In this document: piece by piece, positions 10,801-19,155 of the stretch | How positions within the stretch are numbered: position 1 is the first letter of the stretch | Layout of the letters: every line of letters starts with the position of its first letter | Assembly: GCA_017743475.1 (NCBI GenBank) | Contig: JAGHYV010000006.1 | Location: forward strand, 16,283-80,282 | DNA from: Roseiflexus sp. | GTDB taxonomy: Bacteria > Chloroflexota > Chloroflexia > Chloroflexales > Roseiflexaceae | Length of the DNA stretch: 64,000 nucleotides | Direction of reading: 5' to 3' | Notes under the pieces: generated by a model | What the model was told of the DNA's origin: nothing | The model's input: the letters and a program-made list of their open reading frames with translations, nothing else | Database searches by the model: none | Made by a program: the position numbers and the translations under genes

Positions 10801-12755
10801 ACTGCAGTCCGACCGACTGGCGTCACCACGGCGGGCTTGTAGATCAGCGCTACCTTGATTGCGTCCGTGCCGAGGGCATTCACCTGCCCGGTCGCGGCAT
10901 CGACGTTGATAAAGGCGTAAGTCCCTGGTGCCGTGGCGGCGTTCAGCCGGTTCACCAGTTCGGCAAGCGCACTGTCAGGTCCGTACCCATCGTTCTCAAT
11001 CTCCATCAGTCCGAGCACCTCTGCATCCAGACGCAGGATTGCCTGGATCAGTTTGGCGTTCTGGCGCTCGAATTCGATTGCGTTCTCCGCGCCGCGACAG
11101 CCAGTGGAAGGGCCGCCGACCCCAAGTGTGCAGCCGGTGAAGGTGTTGAAGTAGTTCAGCACGTTGAATGCTGCCACCTGCATATCGCCGCCAACGTTGG
11201 GCGGCAGGTCAGGGCGCGGGTTGGCGGCGACAAAGTTGGGCACGCCGCCGCCAAGCGCATTGACCGGACGCACCCGGTAAGCGTTGCCGCTAGCAGGGTT
11301 GCCCGCCCAGGTGTAGGTCATCACACCGACCAGTCCCGTCACCGTGTCGCCGCCCCGCAGAGTGTTGCTGGCGCTCAGCGGATTGCCGCCGCGCCCGAAG
11401 CGGATCGGGTCGGGGTTCTGATTGTTCAACTCATCATCGAGGATGATCCGGTTGAGATCGTTGGCAGCCTGCAACGCCAGCGCCGCTGGACCAGGATCCA
11501 CGGCATCAGTTGGCTGGCGCAGACGCCCGCCCGAACTCAGCACGACCTGCCCAAAGCGCCCCAACTGGAAATGCTCGGTGACGTAGAGGGTCTGTGGGAA
11601 GCGTACCAGCATGCCTTCATAGCGCTCCAGGTAGGTCGAGTCCGGGAAGGGCATCGTGACATCGACTGGCGTCACCGTCGCAGTGGTTCCACAGAACTCG
11701 ATGGCAGTCACATTCCCAATCTGGGTCTGATCCTGGAACTCGGTCGCTGTGCCGGTCACTTGAACGACCTGACCGAGGCTGACGGAGTCGTTGTCTCTGT
11801 TGAAAACGAAGATGCCTTCGGACGTAAGCGGATCGGCATCGATCTGGGCGATCTCCTGAAGATAGAAACCGCGCAGGTTCGGCGCGGGACCTTCGTAGTC
11901 GCCGACGACCACGCCCTGAATGGTGACGACCGTACCACTGATTGGGGTCGTAGCGCCGTTTCCCTGCACCTGGTTGATCGGCGTATCCGGTGCGTTACAG
12001 GCAACTGGAAGCGGAGTCGGTTCTGGTGTTAGCGAGGGGGTGGGAGTAGCGCTGCTGAGTGGCTCACCGCGCACGGTGACCATATCGAAGCGCAGGGTGC
12101 CGGTTGGGGCATATGAGCTTGGAGGGTTGGAGGCGACATACACGCTGCCGCCAGCAGCGAACGCCGCGACCACGCGGAACACGACGTTCGGATTATTGTT
12201 TAGCGCCGGGATGCTGCTGAAATCGAACGAGCGATTGTTGAACCACGCATCGCCTGCTGTCGCCACGAAGGTAGTGGCTTCGCTAAACGTCGCGCCGCCG
12301 TCGGTCGAATAGAGCAGTGCAACCGTGTTGGCAGCAGTATTACTATGGCGCAGGTCGAAACTGAAGCGAATGTTCTGATACCCAACTGTGCTGACGGCGA
12401 ACTGGACACCACGCTGGCGATCCTGAGTTCCCTGCGGCGCGTAGTTGGTCGTATTCCATGCCGAGTCATCGCCAGTAGCGGGGTCGGTGCTGCCGCCGCT
12501 CGCGTCGCCGCTGGCGAAGGTGGCGGTTGTGCCGCCGACGAGGGAAGCGGTTCCGCTGCCGATCGCCGGATCAATCGTGCCGGTATTAGTGTTGCCGTCA
12601 GGCATCGGGGAATTGAACGTCCACTGGGTGATGATCGTGGTGGTTGCGGTCGCTGGCTGTGCAATCCCAAGCATGCCAGCGAAGATCAACGCCAGCATCG
12701 CCGCTGCGATAACCAGGCGCTGCGCCGCAACCGGGCGGCGGTTGGGATCAACCAT
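7830..12755 (-). CDS. Large secreted ExeM/NucH-type nuclease with beta-propeller and binding modules
   Basis: A 1641-residue exported mosaic protein. The start at 12755 has GGAG seven bases upstream and gives a standard signal peptide (RLVIAAAMLALIFAGMLG, cleavage likely after PATA). In order: a beta-sandwich region to about 235; a short Pro/Thr linker; an OB-fold region (about 250-370) as in ExeM nucleases; an endonuclease/exonuclease/phosphatase domain from about 524 to 850, with catalytic-type motifs FNVLNYF, GLMEIEND, NHFKSKG, GDLNSY and SDHDP; a choice-of-anchor-I-like beta-propeller (about 855-1265); Ig-like and chitobiase-like modules (about 1290-1455); and a C-terminal lectin-like domain. 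I infer an extracellular DNA-degrading enzyme for nutrient or phosphate scavenging. No membrane anchor is visible. Confidence 0.88.
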   Translation of the reverse strand: MVDPNRRPVAAQRLVIAAAMLALIFAGMLGIAQPATATTTIITQWTFNSPMPDGNTNTGTIDPAIGSGTASLVGGTTATFASGDASGGSTDPATGDDSAWNTTNYAPQGTQDRQRGVQFAVSTVGYQNIRFSFDLRHSNTAANTVALLYSTDGGATFSEATTFVATAGDAWFNNRSFDFSSIPALNNNPNVVFRVVAAFAAGGSVYVASNPPSSYAPTGTLRFDMVTVRGEPLSSATPTPSLTPEPTPLPVACNAPDTPINQVQGNGATTPISGTVVTIQGVVVGDYEGPAPNLRGFYLQEIAQIDADPLTSEGIFVFNRDNDSVSLGQVVQVTGTATEFQDQTQIGNVTAIEFCGTTATVTPVDVTMPFPDSTYLERYEGMLVRFPQTLYVTEHFQLGRFGQVVLSSGGRLRQPTDAVDPGPAALALQAANDLNRIILDDELNNQNPDPIRFGRGGNPLSASNTLRGGDTVTGLVGVMTYTWAGNPASGNAYRVRPVNALGGGVPNFVAANPRPDLPPNVGGDMQVAAFNVLNYFNTFTGCTLGVGGPSTGCRGAENAIEFERQNAKLIQAILRLDAEVLGLMEIENDGYGPDSALAELVNRLNAATAPGTYAFINVDAATGQVNALGTDAIKVALIYKPAVVTPVGRTAVLNTVAFVNGGDSVPRNRPALAQTFRHRASSEDVTVVVNHFKSKGSPCDAPDAGDGSGNCNIVRRNAAQELITWLATDPTGTGDTDILIIGDLNSYAQEEPIDVLRAAGYVDLVRTFVGENAYSYVFNGQWGTLDYALASPSALAKVSGAAEYHINADEPNVLDYNLNFKSTGQQTSLFAPDQYRTSDHDPILVGLNLNDPIAISAVATFGASQGITGAEIIDIRGNRAVLSNADAGIVYVLDTTDLFNIRVLTTITGLTGLNSVAIHPTQDYFLAVAGSAAPAAAPVNGTVYAYRLNGTLIASASTGIQPDSVAISPNGQYAVIANEAEGFAIGDNGGPGSLTVVNLSGFDPDTSTTLNVTQIPLPSQASTPGFMTNRTDDIARLPIDNTPATLEPESVVFSADSQYAYISLQENNGVVRLNLADNSLTFFGLGKTTHAFDTVNGDGFNPTRLLSLFREPDGIAYIEIGGDGYFVTADEGDTRDDIPPGAISGRVRGGRTVSVFNALTGALVGDTGNQIDELAARYGLYPDDRSNRGGSEPEVLDAKVFGGRAIVAVGLERARSVALVDVTNPAAPNVFLLLPAGTNPEGVKLFERNGALYVLAANEVSNDLTVARVPLGDLLFTQTYTEEPPLALYDPFVIDPDSAPVTVTLAVAPATAGTLNATSISGAPATVNAALANLTFTPALNYAGPVTITLSVTDGQTETSGRILLNGIAIPPVTTASVSGPTTPLCPADCFFGSATVTLTTDEPATTQYRVNSGPWQTYTTPFAITSEGANLVEFFSIDEWGAVEEVKSITVKVTTFPATSVLDTFNRANGRLGRNWTGATQLDQYRIAGNLVDVEQGGVVLWTTQFGNDQEAFVTLTTIDPNSAHHTLLLKGRGTNATQGAILVSYDAVNRQIVVEALQPGWGWRTVRVFTNVTLTNGDVLGARALANGSVRVYVNCTLIGVADTTTVVGNLYVNRGGRIGLFYHQANNALLDDFGGGNR

Positions 12756-12993
12756 GCACGTGCTCCTTCCAGAGTCTCTTATCAGGAATCGCTGGTTGTA
12801 ACATGTCCATTGCTGGACGCTGGGAACGCAGCAACGCACCAGTTGAGGGTCTCCCGCAACAGGCACCGTACAAACCGGCGCATTATGCCTCAGACCTCAG
12901 CATTCTGTCGGGCAACACCAACCACGAATCGTTGCTTTGCAACGATCCTTCTCGTTTTCTTCACTTACCTGATCCTCGAATTGGCTCGATGTG

Positions 12994-12999
12994 ATTATA
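12994..12999 (-). promoter_or_regulatory. Candidate -10 element for the nuclease gene
   Basis: TATAAT on the minus strand, with only a weak TTCTTT hexamer at 17-nt spacing. It would leave a leader of about 230 nt before the start at 12755. The 398-nt gap 12756-13153 holds this and the divergent protease promoter; I see no gene in it. Confidence 0.4.
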
Positions 13000-13082
13000 C
13001 TCACAGTGCGGTTAAGAAAGAAGCCTGAAATTGTTAAGCAATACGGATAACATGATTACAGTGTTTTCATCAGCATATTTCC

Positions 13083-13112
13083 TTGACACTGCCCGCTCCT
13101 GGGTGCTATGCT
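13083..13112 (+). promoter_or_regulatory. Sigma70-type promoter of the subtilase gene
   Basis: A consensus TTGACA, 18-nt spacer, then TATGCT, 41 nt before the ATG at 13154. Confidence 0.65.
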
Positions 13113-13153
13113 GATACTTGTGATCGAAGCGGAGCTCGTGTCAGGATCATCGC

Positions 13154-16153
13154 ATGTCGGCTCGCGCTGCTATTTCGCGCCTCCTGATCATTGTCCTGGT
13201 TCTCCTTGCTGCATGTGTGGATAGGTCTGGCGGGATCTCGGTGCGCGCATCAGGGGTTCTCGCCGCTTCCCCCACCTCGATCGGTGAAACACTCGCGCTG
13301 GGTCAGCAGGTCACTCGACCGCTGGTGATCACGAATACCGGTACAACCCCGATCACAGCCTTGCTGTACGAAGCGTATGCGCAACCGTCACTGGCAATGG
13401 CGCATGCCTGGGGTCCTGCCAGCGTACCGTTGCCACAGCAGGAACAATCGCTCGACCCGCGCTTGGCAATGCAACTGGACGAACCCTCTGAGCGTGGTGC
13501 GTTCATTGTCTATTTGCACAATCAGGCAGACCTGAGCGCAGCGTATGGCATGACCGACTGGGCGGAACGCGGGCGGTTCGTTTACCGCACGCTGGTCGAA
13601 CACGCGGAGCGCACCCAGAGCCCGCTGCGCGCCGAACTGGCGGCGCGCGGTCTGACATACCGACCATTCTGGATTGTCAATGCGGTCTATGTTGAAGGAA
13701 CGCTTACCGATGCGCAGGCACTGGAACGGCGCGCCGACGTTGCGCTGGTCCGCGCCGATGCACGTGTGGCAGTTGCGCCGCAGGTATCGGCGCCAGCGAG
13801 TCTCGATGAGCGGTGCAGTTCGGACGGGAATCCGGTGTGCTGGAATATCCGGGCGATCGGCGCCGACCGGGTCTGGAATGAGTTCGGCATCACCGGTCAG
13901 GGAGTCACCGTTGCATCGATTGACACCGGCGTGTCGGGGATTCATCCAGCGCTGCGCGACCGGTACCGCGGCGCGCTTGGCAGCGGAATGTACGATCACA
14001 ACTACAACTGGTACGATCCGCAGGGTGTGTTTCCGATGCCAGTTGATCAGAATGGGCATGGTACCCACACCATCGGCACGATCGTCGGTAGTCGACCAGG
14101 CGGCGAGCGATTCGGCGTTGCGCCGGGCGCGCGGTGGATTGCTGCGCAAGGATGTGATGGGTCGTCCTGCAGCGAAAGCGATCTGTTTGCTGCCGCGCAA
14201 TGGATCCTGGCGCCGACCGACCTCAACGACCGCAATCCGCGACCGGATCTGCGCCCGATGATTGTCAACAACTCATGGGCTGGCGGCAGCAACGATCCAT
14301 GGTATGCTGGTTACACCGCAGCATGGCGCGCAGCCGGGATCTTCCCGGTCTTTGCAGCGGGAAATGGTAGCGGCACCTGTCGCACAATTGCATCTCCGGG
14401 CGATTATGCTGATGTGGTGGCGGTCGGCGCTACCAATCGTAGTGGTTCAATTGCATCGTTTAGCCTGCGTGGTCCTGCTGCTGATGGGCGGATGAAGCCG
14501 GATTTCGTCGCTCCTGGTGATGGCGGCATTTACTCTGCGTCGCTCAATGACGGATACACAACGCTGCGCGGCACATCAATGGCAACTCCGCATGTCGCCG
14601 GGGTTGTAGCACTGCTCTACGCTGCCAATCCAGCGCTGATCGGCAATTACGAAGCAACTTATGCCATCCTGCGCGACACAGCGCGACGGCGAGATGATCC
14701 GCAGTGTGGCGTCGTAGCGGGGGGCGGGAACAATGTTTATGGGTGGGGGTTGATCGACGCACACGCGGCTGTTGCCCGCGCGCGCGTTGATGTTCCCTGG
14801 TTACGTCTCTCGACAACGACCCTGAACCTCGATCCCGGTCAAAGCGCATCCGTCAATGTGACCCTTGATGCCAATAGTGTTGCATCGCCTGGAACCTACA
14901 TGGCGCGTATCCAAATCTATGCCGGTGATCTGACTCTTCCGCCGGTATCGGTGCCAGTTACAATGGTGGTGACTGGCGTTGGCGGCATACCGGTTACCGG
15001 CATTGTGCGTGATGCAGAGACCGGTGCACCGCTCATAGCAACTGTCAGCACCAAGAGCGGGGCAAGCACGACGACCGCCGCTGACGGAACCTTCTCGCTG
15101 ATGCTGACTGCGGGTGTCCATACTCTGACTGCATCTGCGCGCTCGTATGCCCTTCAGCAACGCATGATCACCGTGCCAACCGGCGGATCAGTCGATTTTG
15201 GGTTGCTGCTCGATGCGCCGCGGATTGCATTATCGACCGATTACGTGACGGCCACACTCGATTTTAACACCAGTGTCGCGCGCACGGTAACTATTACGAA
15301 CACCGGCACACGTCCATTAACGTTCGAAGCGAAAGTCGGGTACGCACCATTTGGCATCTACCGCAGTGATGAGCCGGGAGGTCCGGTGTACCGGTGGATC
15401 GATCTTCCGCCTGATGCGCCAACCCTGGAACTGACGAACACAACCCGGATCGATGGCGTGCCGTTGGGACTGACATTCCCGCTCTATACCTATCTGATGA
15501 CTCAGACCTCCATCACGTCGGATGGGACGCTGATGTTTGACTGGCCCTATCCGTACACTGGTCTGCTGGAACGTTGTCTGCCAGCTACCGAAGCATTCTT
15601 CAACCTGCTGGCGCCATTTCGCACCGACCTCGACCCGTCGCGTGGCGGAAGCGTGCGTTATGGGACAGTCAACAACGGTACAACGTTTGTGGTCAGTTTC
15701 GAGCATGTACCGACCGCCGCAGGTCCGCCGGATCGCACATTCACGTTCCAGACGCTGCTTCACCAGGATGGCCGGATTGTCTACCAGTACCGCGATCTAG
15801 GAGCGTTGCCGGAGCGTCTCAGTGTTGGGATTCAGAAAAACCTGAACCAAGTGCAACAGATCGGTTGCGGTGCTGATACCCCGATCACTTCGGGACTGGC
15901 CATCGAGTTCAGACCACAGTTCCGTCCAGAGGGTTGGGTGATCGTGAACCCGGAGAAAGGGTCGCTCGAACCGGGTGCCAGCACAGACCTGATGTTCACC
16001 TACTTCTGGCAGGCGCTGCCGCAGGGTAGCCGTCTTCGCACAAACATCATCATTTCCAGTAGCGATCCGCGTCGCCGCACAGCAGCGATTACAACTGAGG
16101 CTGCGATGCGTCCGGCGCCGCATATTGTGTGGCTGGGCATTGTGGCGCGGTGA
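13154..16153 (+). CDS. Subtilisin-like (S8) serine protease lipoprotein
   Basis: A 999-residue secreted protease. The signal sequence ends in the lipobox LLAAC, so lipid anchoring is likely. Residues around 115-215 look like a propeptide inhibitor domain (GAFIVYLHNQADL and RADVALVRADARV). The S8 catalytic triad is complete: Asp257 in SIDTGVSG, His302 in NGHGTH and Ser475 in GTSMATPHVAG. After the protease domain come an Ig-like region (about 550-615), a carboxypeptidase-regulatory-like beta module (about 620-685, GIVRDAETGAPLIATV) and further beta modules. The tail APHIVWLGIVAR resembles the C-terminal tails of other exoproteins in this window. It is divergent from the large nuclease, which suggests a shared role in extracellular macromolecule degradation. 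Confidence 0.93.
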   Translation: MSARAAISRLLIIVLVLLAACVDRSGGISVRASGVLAASPTSIGETLALGQQVTRPLVITNTGTTPITALLYEAYAQPSLAMAHAWGPASVPLPQQEQSLDPRLAMQLDEPSERGAFIVYLHNQADLSAAYGMTDWAERGRFVYRTLVEHAERTQSPLRAELAARGLTYRPFWIVNAVYVEGTLTDAQALERRADVALVRADARVAVAPQVSAPASLDERCSSDGNPVCWNIRAIGADRVWNEFGITGQGVTVASIDTGVSGIHPALRDRYRGALGSGMYDHNYNWYDPQGVFPMPVDQNGHGTHTIGTIVGSRPGGERFGVAPGARWIAAQGCDGSSCSESDLFAAAQWILAPTDLNDRNPRPDLRPMIVNNSWAGGSNDPWYAGYTAAWRAAGIFPVFAAGNGSGTCRTIASPGDYADVVAVGATNRSGSIASFSLRGPAADGRMKPDFVAPGDGGIYSASLNDGYTTLRGTSMATPHVAGVVALLYAANPALIGNYEATYAILRDTARRRDDPQCGVVAGGGNNVYGWGLIDAHAAVARARVDVPWLRLSTTTLNLDPGQSASVNVTLDANSVASPGTYMARIQIYAGDLTLPPVSVPVTMVVTGVGGIPVTGIVRDAETGAPLIATVSTKSGASTTTAADGTFSLMLTAGVHTLTASARSYALQQRMITVPTGGSVDFGLLLDAPRIALSTDYVTATLDFNTSVARTVTITNTGTRPLTFEAKVGYAPFGIYRSDEPGGPVYRWIDLPPDAPTLELTNTTRIDGVPLGLTFPLYTYLMTQTSITSDGTLMFDWPYPYTGLLERCLPATEAFFNLLAPFRTDLDPSRGGSVRYGTVNNGTTFVVSFEHVPTAAGPPDRTFTFQTLLHQDGRIVYQYRDLGALPERLSVGIQKNLNQVQQIGCGADTPITSGLAIEFRPQFRPEGWVIVNPEKGSLEPGASTDLMFTYFWQALPQGSRLRTNIIISSSDPRRRTAAITTEAAMRPAPHIVWLGIVAR

Positions 16154-16189
16154 TCGTGCGAGTTTAGCAGCTCTCGCAAAGTTTGGACA

Positions 16190-16794
16190 TAGCATGCGAG
16201 ATTGAACCATCCCCTGGAGATGGAGCGACGCACTGATGGTGGCGGTCGCCAGCGCCGCGCGGGGTATATGGCCATGCGCCCGTCGGGTGCGCGGGGCGCG
16301 CGCAGACCGGGGCGTGAGATTCAGATTGCTGCCGCACTTGTTTACCACTACGACTGCATCGGCAGGATGGGTGTGCAAGCGGAGGCGGAAGGCAGCGCAT
16401 GCCGCCTCGTTGCACTCGGCAGCGTGCAGCGTTGTTTGTTGCGTGACCAACCAAGACGAATGATGGCATGGTCAAGGGTGGGGTGCGCCACAGGATGGTT
16501 GGGATACTGCTGGTTCCCCCAGGCGATGTGAGCGGCGCGCGTGGCGTCAGGCGCCGCGTCCAGGCGGGCGTGCAGCGTGTCCCGGTCGTGCTGGTTGAAG
16601 CGCTGCGGTCGGCCCGACAAACGGCCTGGCGCGAGGGACGCTCCTGTGCGCGCCTTGCCGAGCCAGCACTTGATGCTGGACAAACTGGCAGCGAAGGTCG
16701 CGGCTGCCGCACGGCGGGACATCCCCTGGTAGACGGCAGCTACGACTCGTTCACGAAGGTCACGAGCATATGCTCGTATACCAGCGTCTATCAT
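16190..16794 (-). pseudogene. IS630-family transposase remnant
   Basis: The minus strand first encodes the N-terminal helix-turn-helix of an IS630 transposase from 16794 (RERVVAAVYQGMSRRAAAA, then SGRPQRF and LGWSRNK). Near 16435 the homology continues in another frame: TTLHAAE, then VVVVNKCGSNLNLTPR, ARAPRTRRAHGHIPR and SASLHLQGM, ending about 16195. The usual catalytic DE pair before CGSN has become NK, so the first DDE aspartate is lost as well as the frame. The remaining catalytic part is absent, and the next bases run into the 3' end of the protease gene. No clear inverted terminal repeats remain. This is a dead 5' fragment. Confidence 0.75.
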
Positions 16795-16961
16795 AAACCT
16801 GTTTGGGAACTGCTATATAATTTCGGTCTACTCTTTCTTAAGCTTGGAAGAAATGTGCGCTAAGCACAACCGGAGCCATGGCAAGGAGACAAAAGGATCA
16901 GTGCATCCAGTGTGGAGCATTGGCGGCATAGCAATCCTCATGACCTCAAAGAGACGTATGA

Positions 16962-16967
16962 TATAAT
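16962..16967 (+). promoter_or_regulatory. Candidate -10 element for the DUF2231 gene
   Basis: TATAAT 27 nt before the start at 16995; the -35 is poor. A leader of only about 20 nt is implied. Confidence 0.4.
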
Positions 16968-16994
16968 GGTATTGCACATTATGTTTGTTCGCCG

Positions 16995-17435
16995 ATGTCT
17001 CCACTCCATCCATTCACAGTTCATCTCCCGATCGGTCTGCTTATCGGGAATGCCATCATGACGGCGCTCTATCTCTGGCGCGGTGATCGTTCGCTGGAAA
17101 CAGCGGCGTATCATTGCCTGTGGCTGGGATGGTTGCTCTTGTTACCCGCCGTTGTCACCGGAACGATCGATGCTGCACGACAGGTGTTCGATCCGCTGCA
17201 TCCCAGGGACGACGCGCTAGTCTGGGTCAACGCGCACGCACTGGCGGGAGTGGCGATAATGGTCGTATACTGGCAGGCGTGGCAGGTGCGGCGACGAAAC
17301 CCGGCAATCCTGGACGATGCTGAAGCACGGCGCGGCTATCTGGCGCTACTAACGCTGGGGGCAATGCTGGTTGTGCTGACTGGATGGCTAGGAGGGCAGC
17401 TGGTTTATTCGCTGCGCCTGGGGATAGAAATGTAA
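16995..17435 (+). CDS. DUF2231-type membrane protein
   Basis: A 146-residue integral membrane protein with four hydrophobic segments, starting almost at once with the HPFTVHLPIGLLIG motif typical of DUF2231 proteins (a His-Pro pair followed by HLP). LVWVNAHALAGVAIM and a final GWLGGQLVY also fit; the histidines could bind haem or metal, but no function is established. It precedes the acyltransferase by 15 nt and is probably co-transcribed with it. Confidence 0.75.
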   Translation: MSPLHPFTVHLPIGLLIGNAIMTALYLWRGDRSLETAAYHCLWLGWLLLLPAVVTGTIDAARQVFDPLHPRDDALVWVNAHALAGVAIMVVYWQAWQVRRRNPAILDDAEARRGYLALLTLGAMLVVLTGWLGGQLVYSLRLGIEM

Positions 17436-17450
17436 GCAAAGGAGAGCGCT

Positions 17451-18125
17451 GTGCTCGATCTGTTCTTCTACGTGTTGCTCTGGATACCGCTCAATCTATT
17501 GCGGCTTGTGTGGGCAGATTGGAAGATCGAGGGGCGTGAGCATCTGCCGCCGCGCTCGCAGGGCGTGCTTCTAGCGGTCAATCACCTGCACTGGAGCGAT
17601 ATTCTGGTCGTCGGCGCCTCCCTTCCCCTCTCCTATCGTCCCTGGTGGATCGCAAAAGTTGAATTGTTCAACAACCCGATTGCAGCTTGGTGGTTCCGCA
17701 CGATGCATGTCATCCCAATCAAACGCGGCAAGCGCGATCTAGCAGCGCTCGAAGCTGCGGAAGAGGCGCTCAAGCGAGGTGCAGTGCTGATCATGTTTCC
17801 TGAAGGACATCGCAGCGATACAGGACAGTTGCAGCGAGGACGTGGCGGCGCAGTGCGCCTGGCTATTCGCGCCCGATGTCCGATAGTGCCGGTTGCAATC
17901 TGGGGCACTGAAGGGGGAATCGGCGCAATCCTGCGGCGGCGTCCAATTCGGGTACGGTTTGGTAAGCCGTATTATCCGCCTGTCGAAGGCGACAAAATCC
18001 CCTTTGACCGCATGAACGACCTGACCGATGATATGATGCTACGGATAGCAGAGATGATGCCAGAACGATACTGGGGCTACTACCGAGAACGGATGCTGGC
18101 AGAGACTGCGGAGAAATCGTCGTAA
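17451..18125 (+). CDS. plsC: 1-acylglycerol-3-phosphate acyltransferase
   Basis: A 224-residue PlsC-family acyltransferase that adds the second acyl chain in phosphatidic acid synthesis at the inner membrane face. The catalytic H-X4-D motif is His45-Asp50 (NHLHWSD), and the substrate-binding block is FPEGHRS near residue 123. A hydrophobic N-terminal segment fits membrane attachment. Translation starts at GTG 17451, six bases after GGAG at 17441, in tight linkage with the DUF2231 gene. The length matches short bacterial PlsC proteins. Confidence 0.9.
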   Translation: MLDLFFYVLLWIPLNLLRLVWADWKIEGREHLPPRSQGVLLAVNHLHWSDILVVGASLPLSYRPWWIAKVELFNNPIAAWWFRTMHVIPIKRGKRDLAALEAAEEALKRGAVLIMFPEGHRSDTGQLQRGRGGAVRLAIRARCPIVPVAIWGTEGGIGAILRRRPIRVRFGKPYYPPVEGDKIPFDRMNDLTDDMMLRIAEMMPERYWGYYRERMLAETAEKSS

Positions 18126-19155
18126 CCCCTTCCATATTCCCTTTCCGCAGCAGCGCCTTGCGGGAAGGCGGTGTTGTGGTCTTTGAACAAATAGTTCAGT
18201 GTAGCCCGCGTAGACGGGCTTCGCCCCACGTGGCCACGGGCTAATGGTCTTTGAATACCAGTACATCTGGACGCCCGCGGACAGGCCCGCGACGGGAGAG
18301 TCCTGGTATTGCCCGTCGCAGGACATCCGGACACCCGCGGACGGATCACGTTTTCAGTATCCCAGCGATGTGCGCAACCGCAGGAGAGACGGCGCGCCGA
18401 TCCCGGAAGCGCTGCCCCGATGTCGTCAGGCCAATCGTCTTCGTCCGCCGGGTGACGACCCGGCCCGTCACGCCGTCCAAACGGTCCACGCTGCGCAGCG
18501 CGCGCTCGGTCGCCCGCCTCCGTGCTGCCTGCCCTGAGCGACGACCGCCCGTCCCTTCCTGTTGACCAGGGGCGGACACCGCGTGACTATAGCTTCATTC
18601 TGCTCCCTCGTCACCCACTGGTAGGGATGCGCGCGCATCGCCCCCCTGGCTGCGATCTCCTGCAGGCGGACCTGATCGTGGGGAGCAGGGCGAGGCCCTT
18701 GACGGCGGGTGCGCTACCAGGTCAGGCCCACCCGCTCTCGAATGCGGGCAAGCCCGCGCAGCACGGCGGCGCGCCCCCGCGCCACCTGGCTGGGCGTCCA
18801 GGGTCTAGCGCGTTTGTCAGCCCGCACTGTCGCGGGTCACGGTGGACCAGCTGCGCTACCTTGGTGGCTGCCGTCGCGGGGTCATGGTGGTCGGGGGAAA
18901 CCAGCAGTCATGTGCCCGCGTCCATCCTGGAGGAGAGGCTCGCGCTACCCTTGGCTTCTCAACGATTCAGCCAGAGAGAGAGACGGTTTCAGAGTAGTGC
19001 GGACGTAGCAAGCCCTCGTTAACCCGCGAGGGCAGGAAGCCCTTGCTTCTTGGAAGGCATATCAGATTATGAACAGCCACACTGCTTTGCCCTTGATTCT
19101 TCCCCAGAAAGGTGTAGACTCTCAGAGAGCGCCATTTCATCACAAGGAGGTCGCT
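18126..19155. other. GC-rich stretch without a supportable gene
   Basis: About 1 kb between plsC and amrS. All long ORFs are Arg/Pro/Ala-rich, low in complexity and unlike any family I know, so I call none. It contains two near-identical 20-base units, ACATCTGGACGCCCGCGGAC at 18264 and ACATCCGGACACCCGCGGAC at 18323, a hairpin built on GCCCGCGTAGACGGGC near 18206, and a member of the intergenic hairpin family at 19008-19046. It is probably decayed mobile or genic DNA. The last 100 bases must hold the amrS promoter. Confidence 0.5.
19008..19046 (-). repeat. Intergenic hairpin repeat, copy D
   Basis: Nested arms GCAAG/CTTGC and CCCTCG/CGAGGG. On the minus strand it reads like the copies at 38.7, 46.6 and 49.6 kb, with a GAAGCAAGG start and a CCCTCG core. 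Confidence 0.5.

Noticed and set aside
10683..12032. A 449-codon plus-strand ORF opposite the nuclease gene
   Set aside because: It is the antisense shadow of a clearly conserved protein; its residues show no recognisable domain.
18244..18565. Arg/Pro-rich ORFs between plsC and amrS
   Set aside because: They overlap in several frames, have no ribosome site, no family resemblance and a composition expected from random GC-rich sequence.
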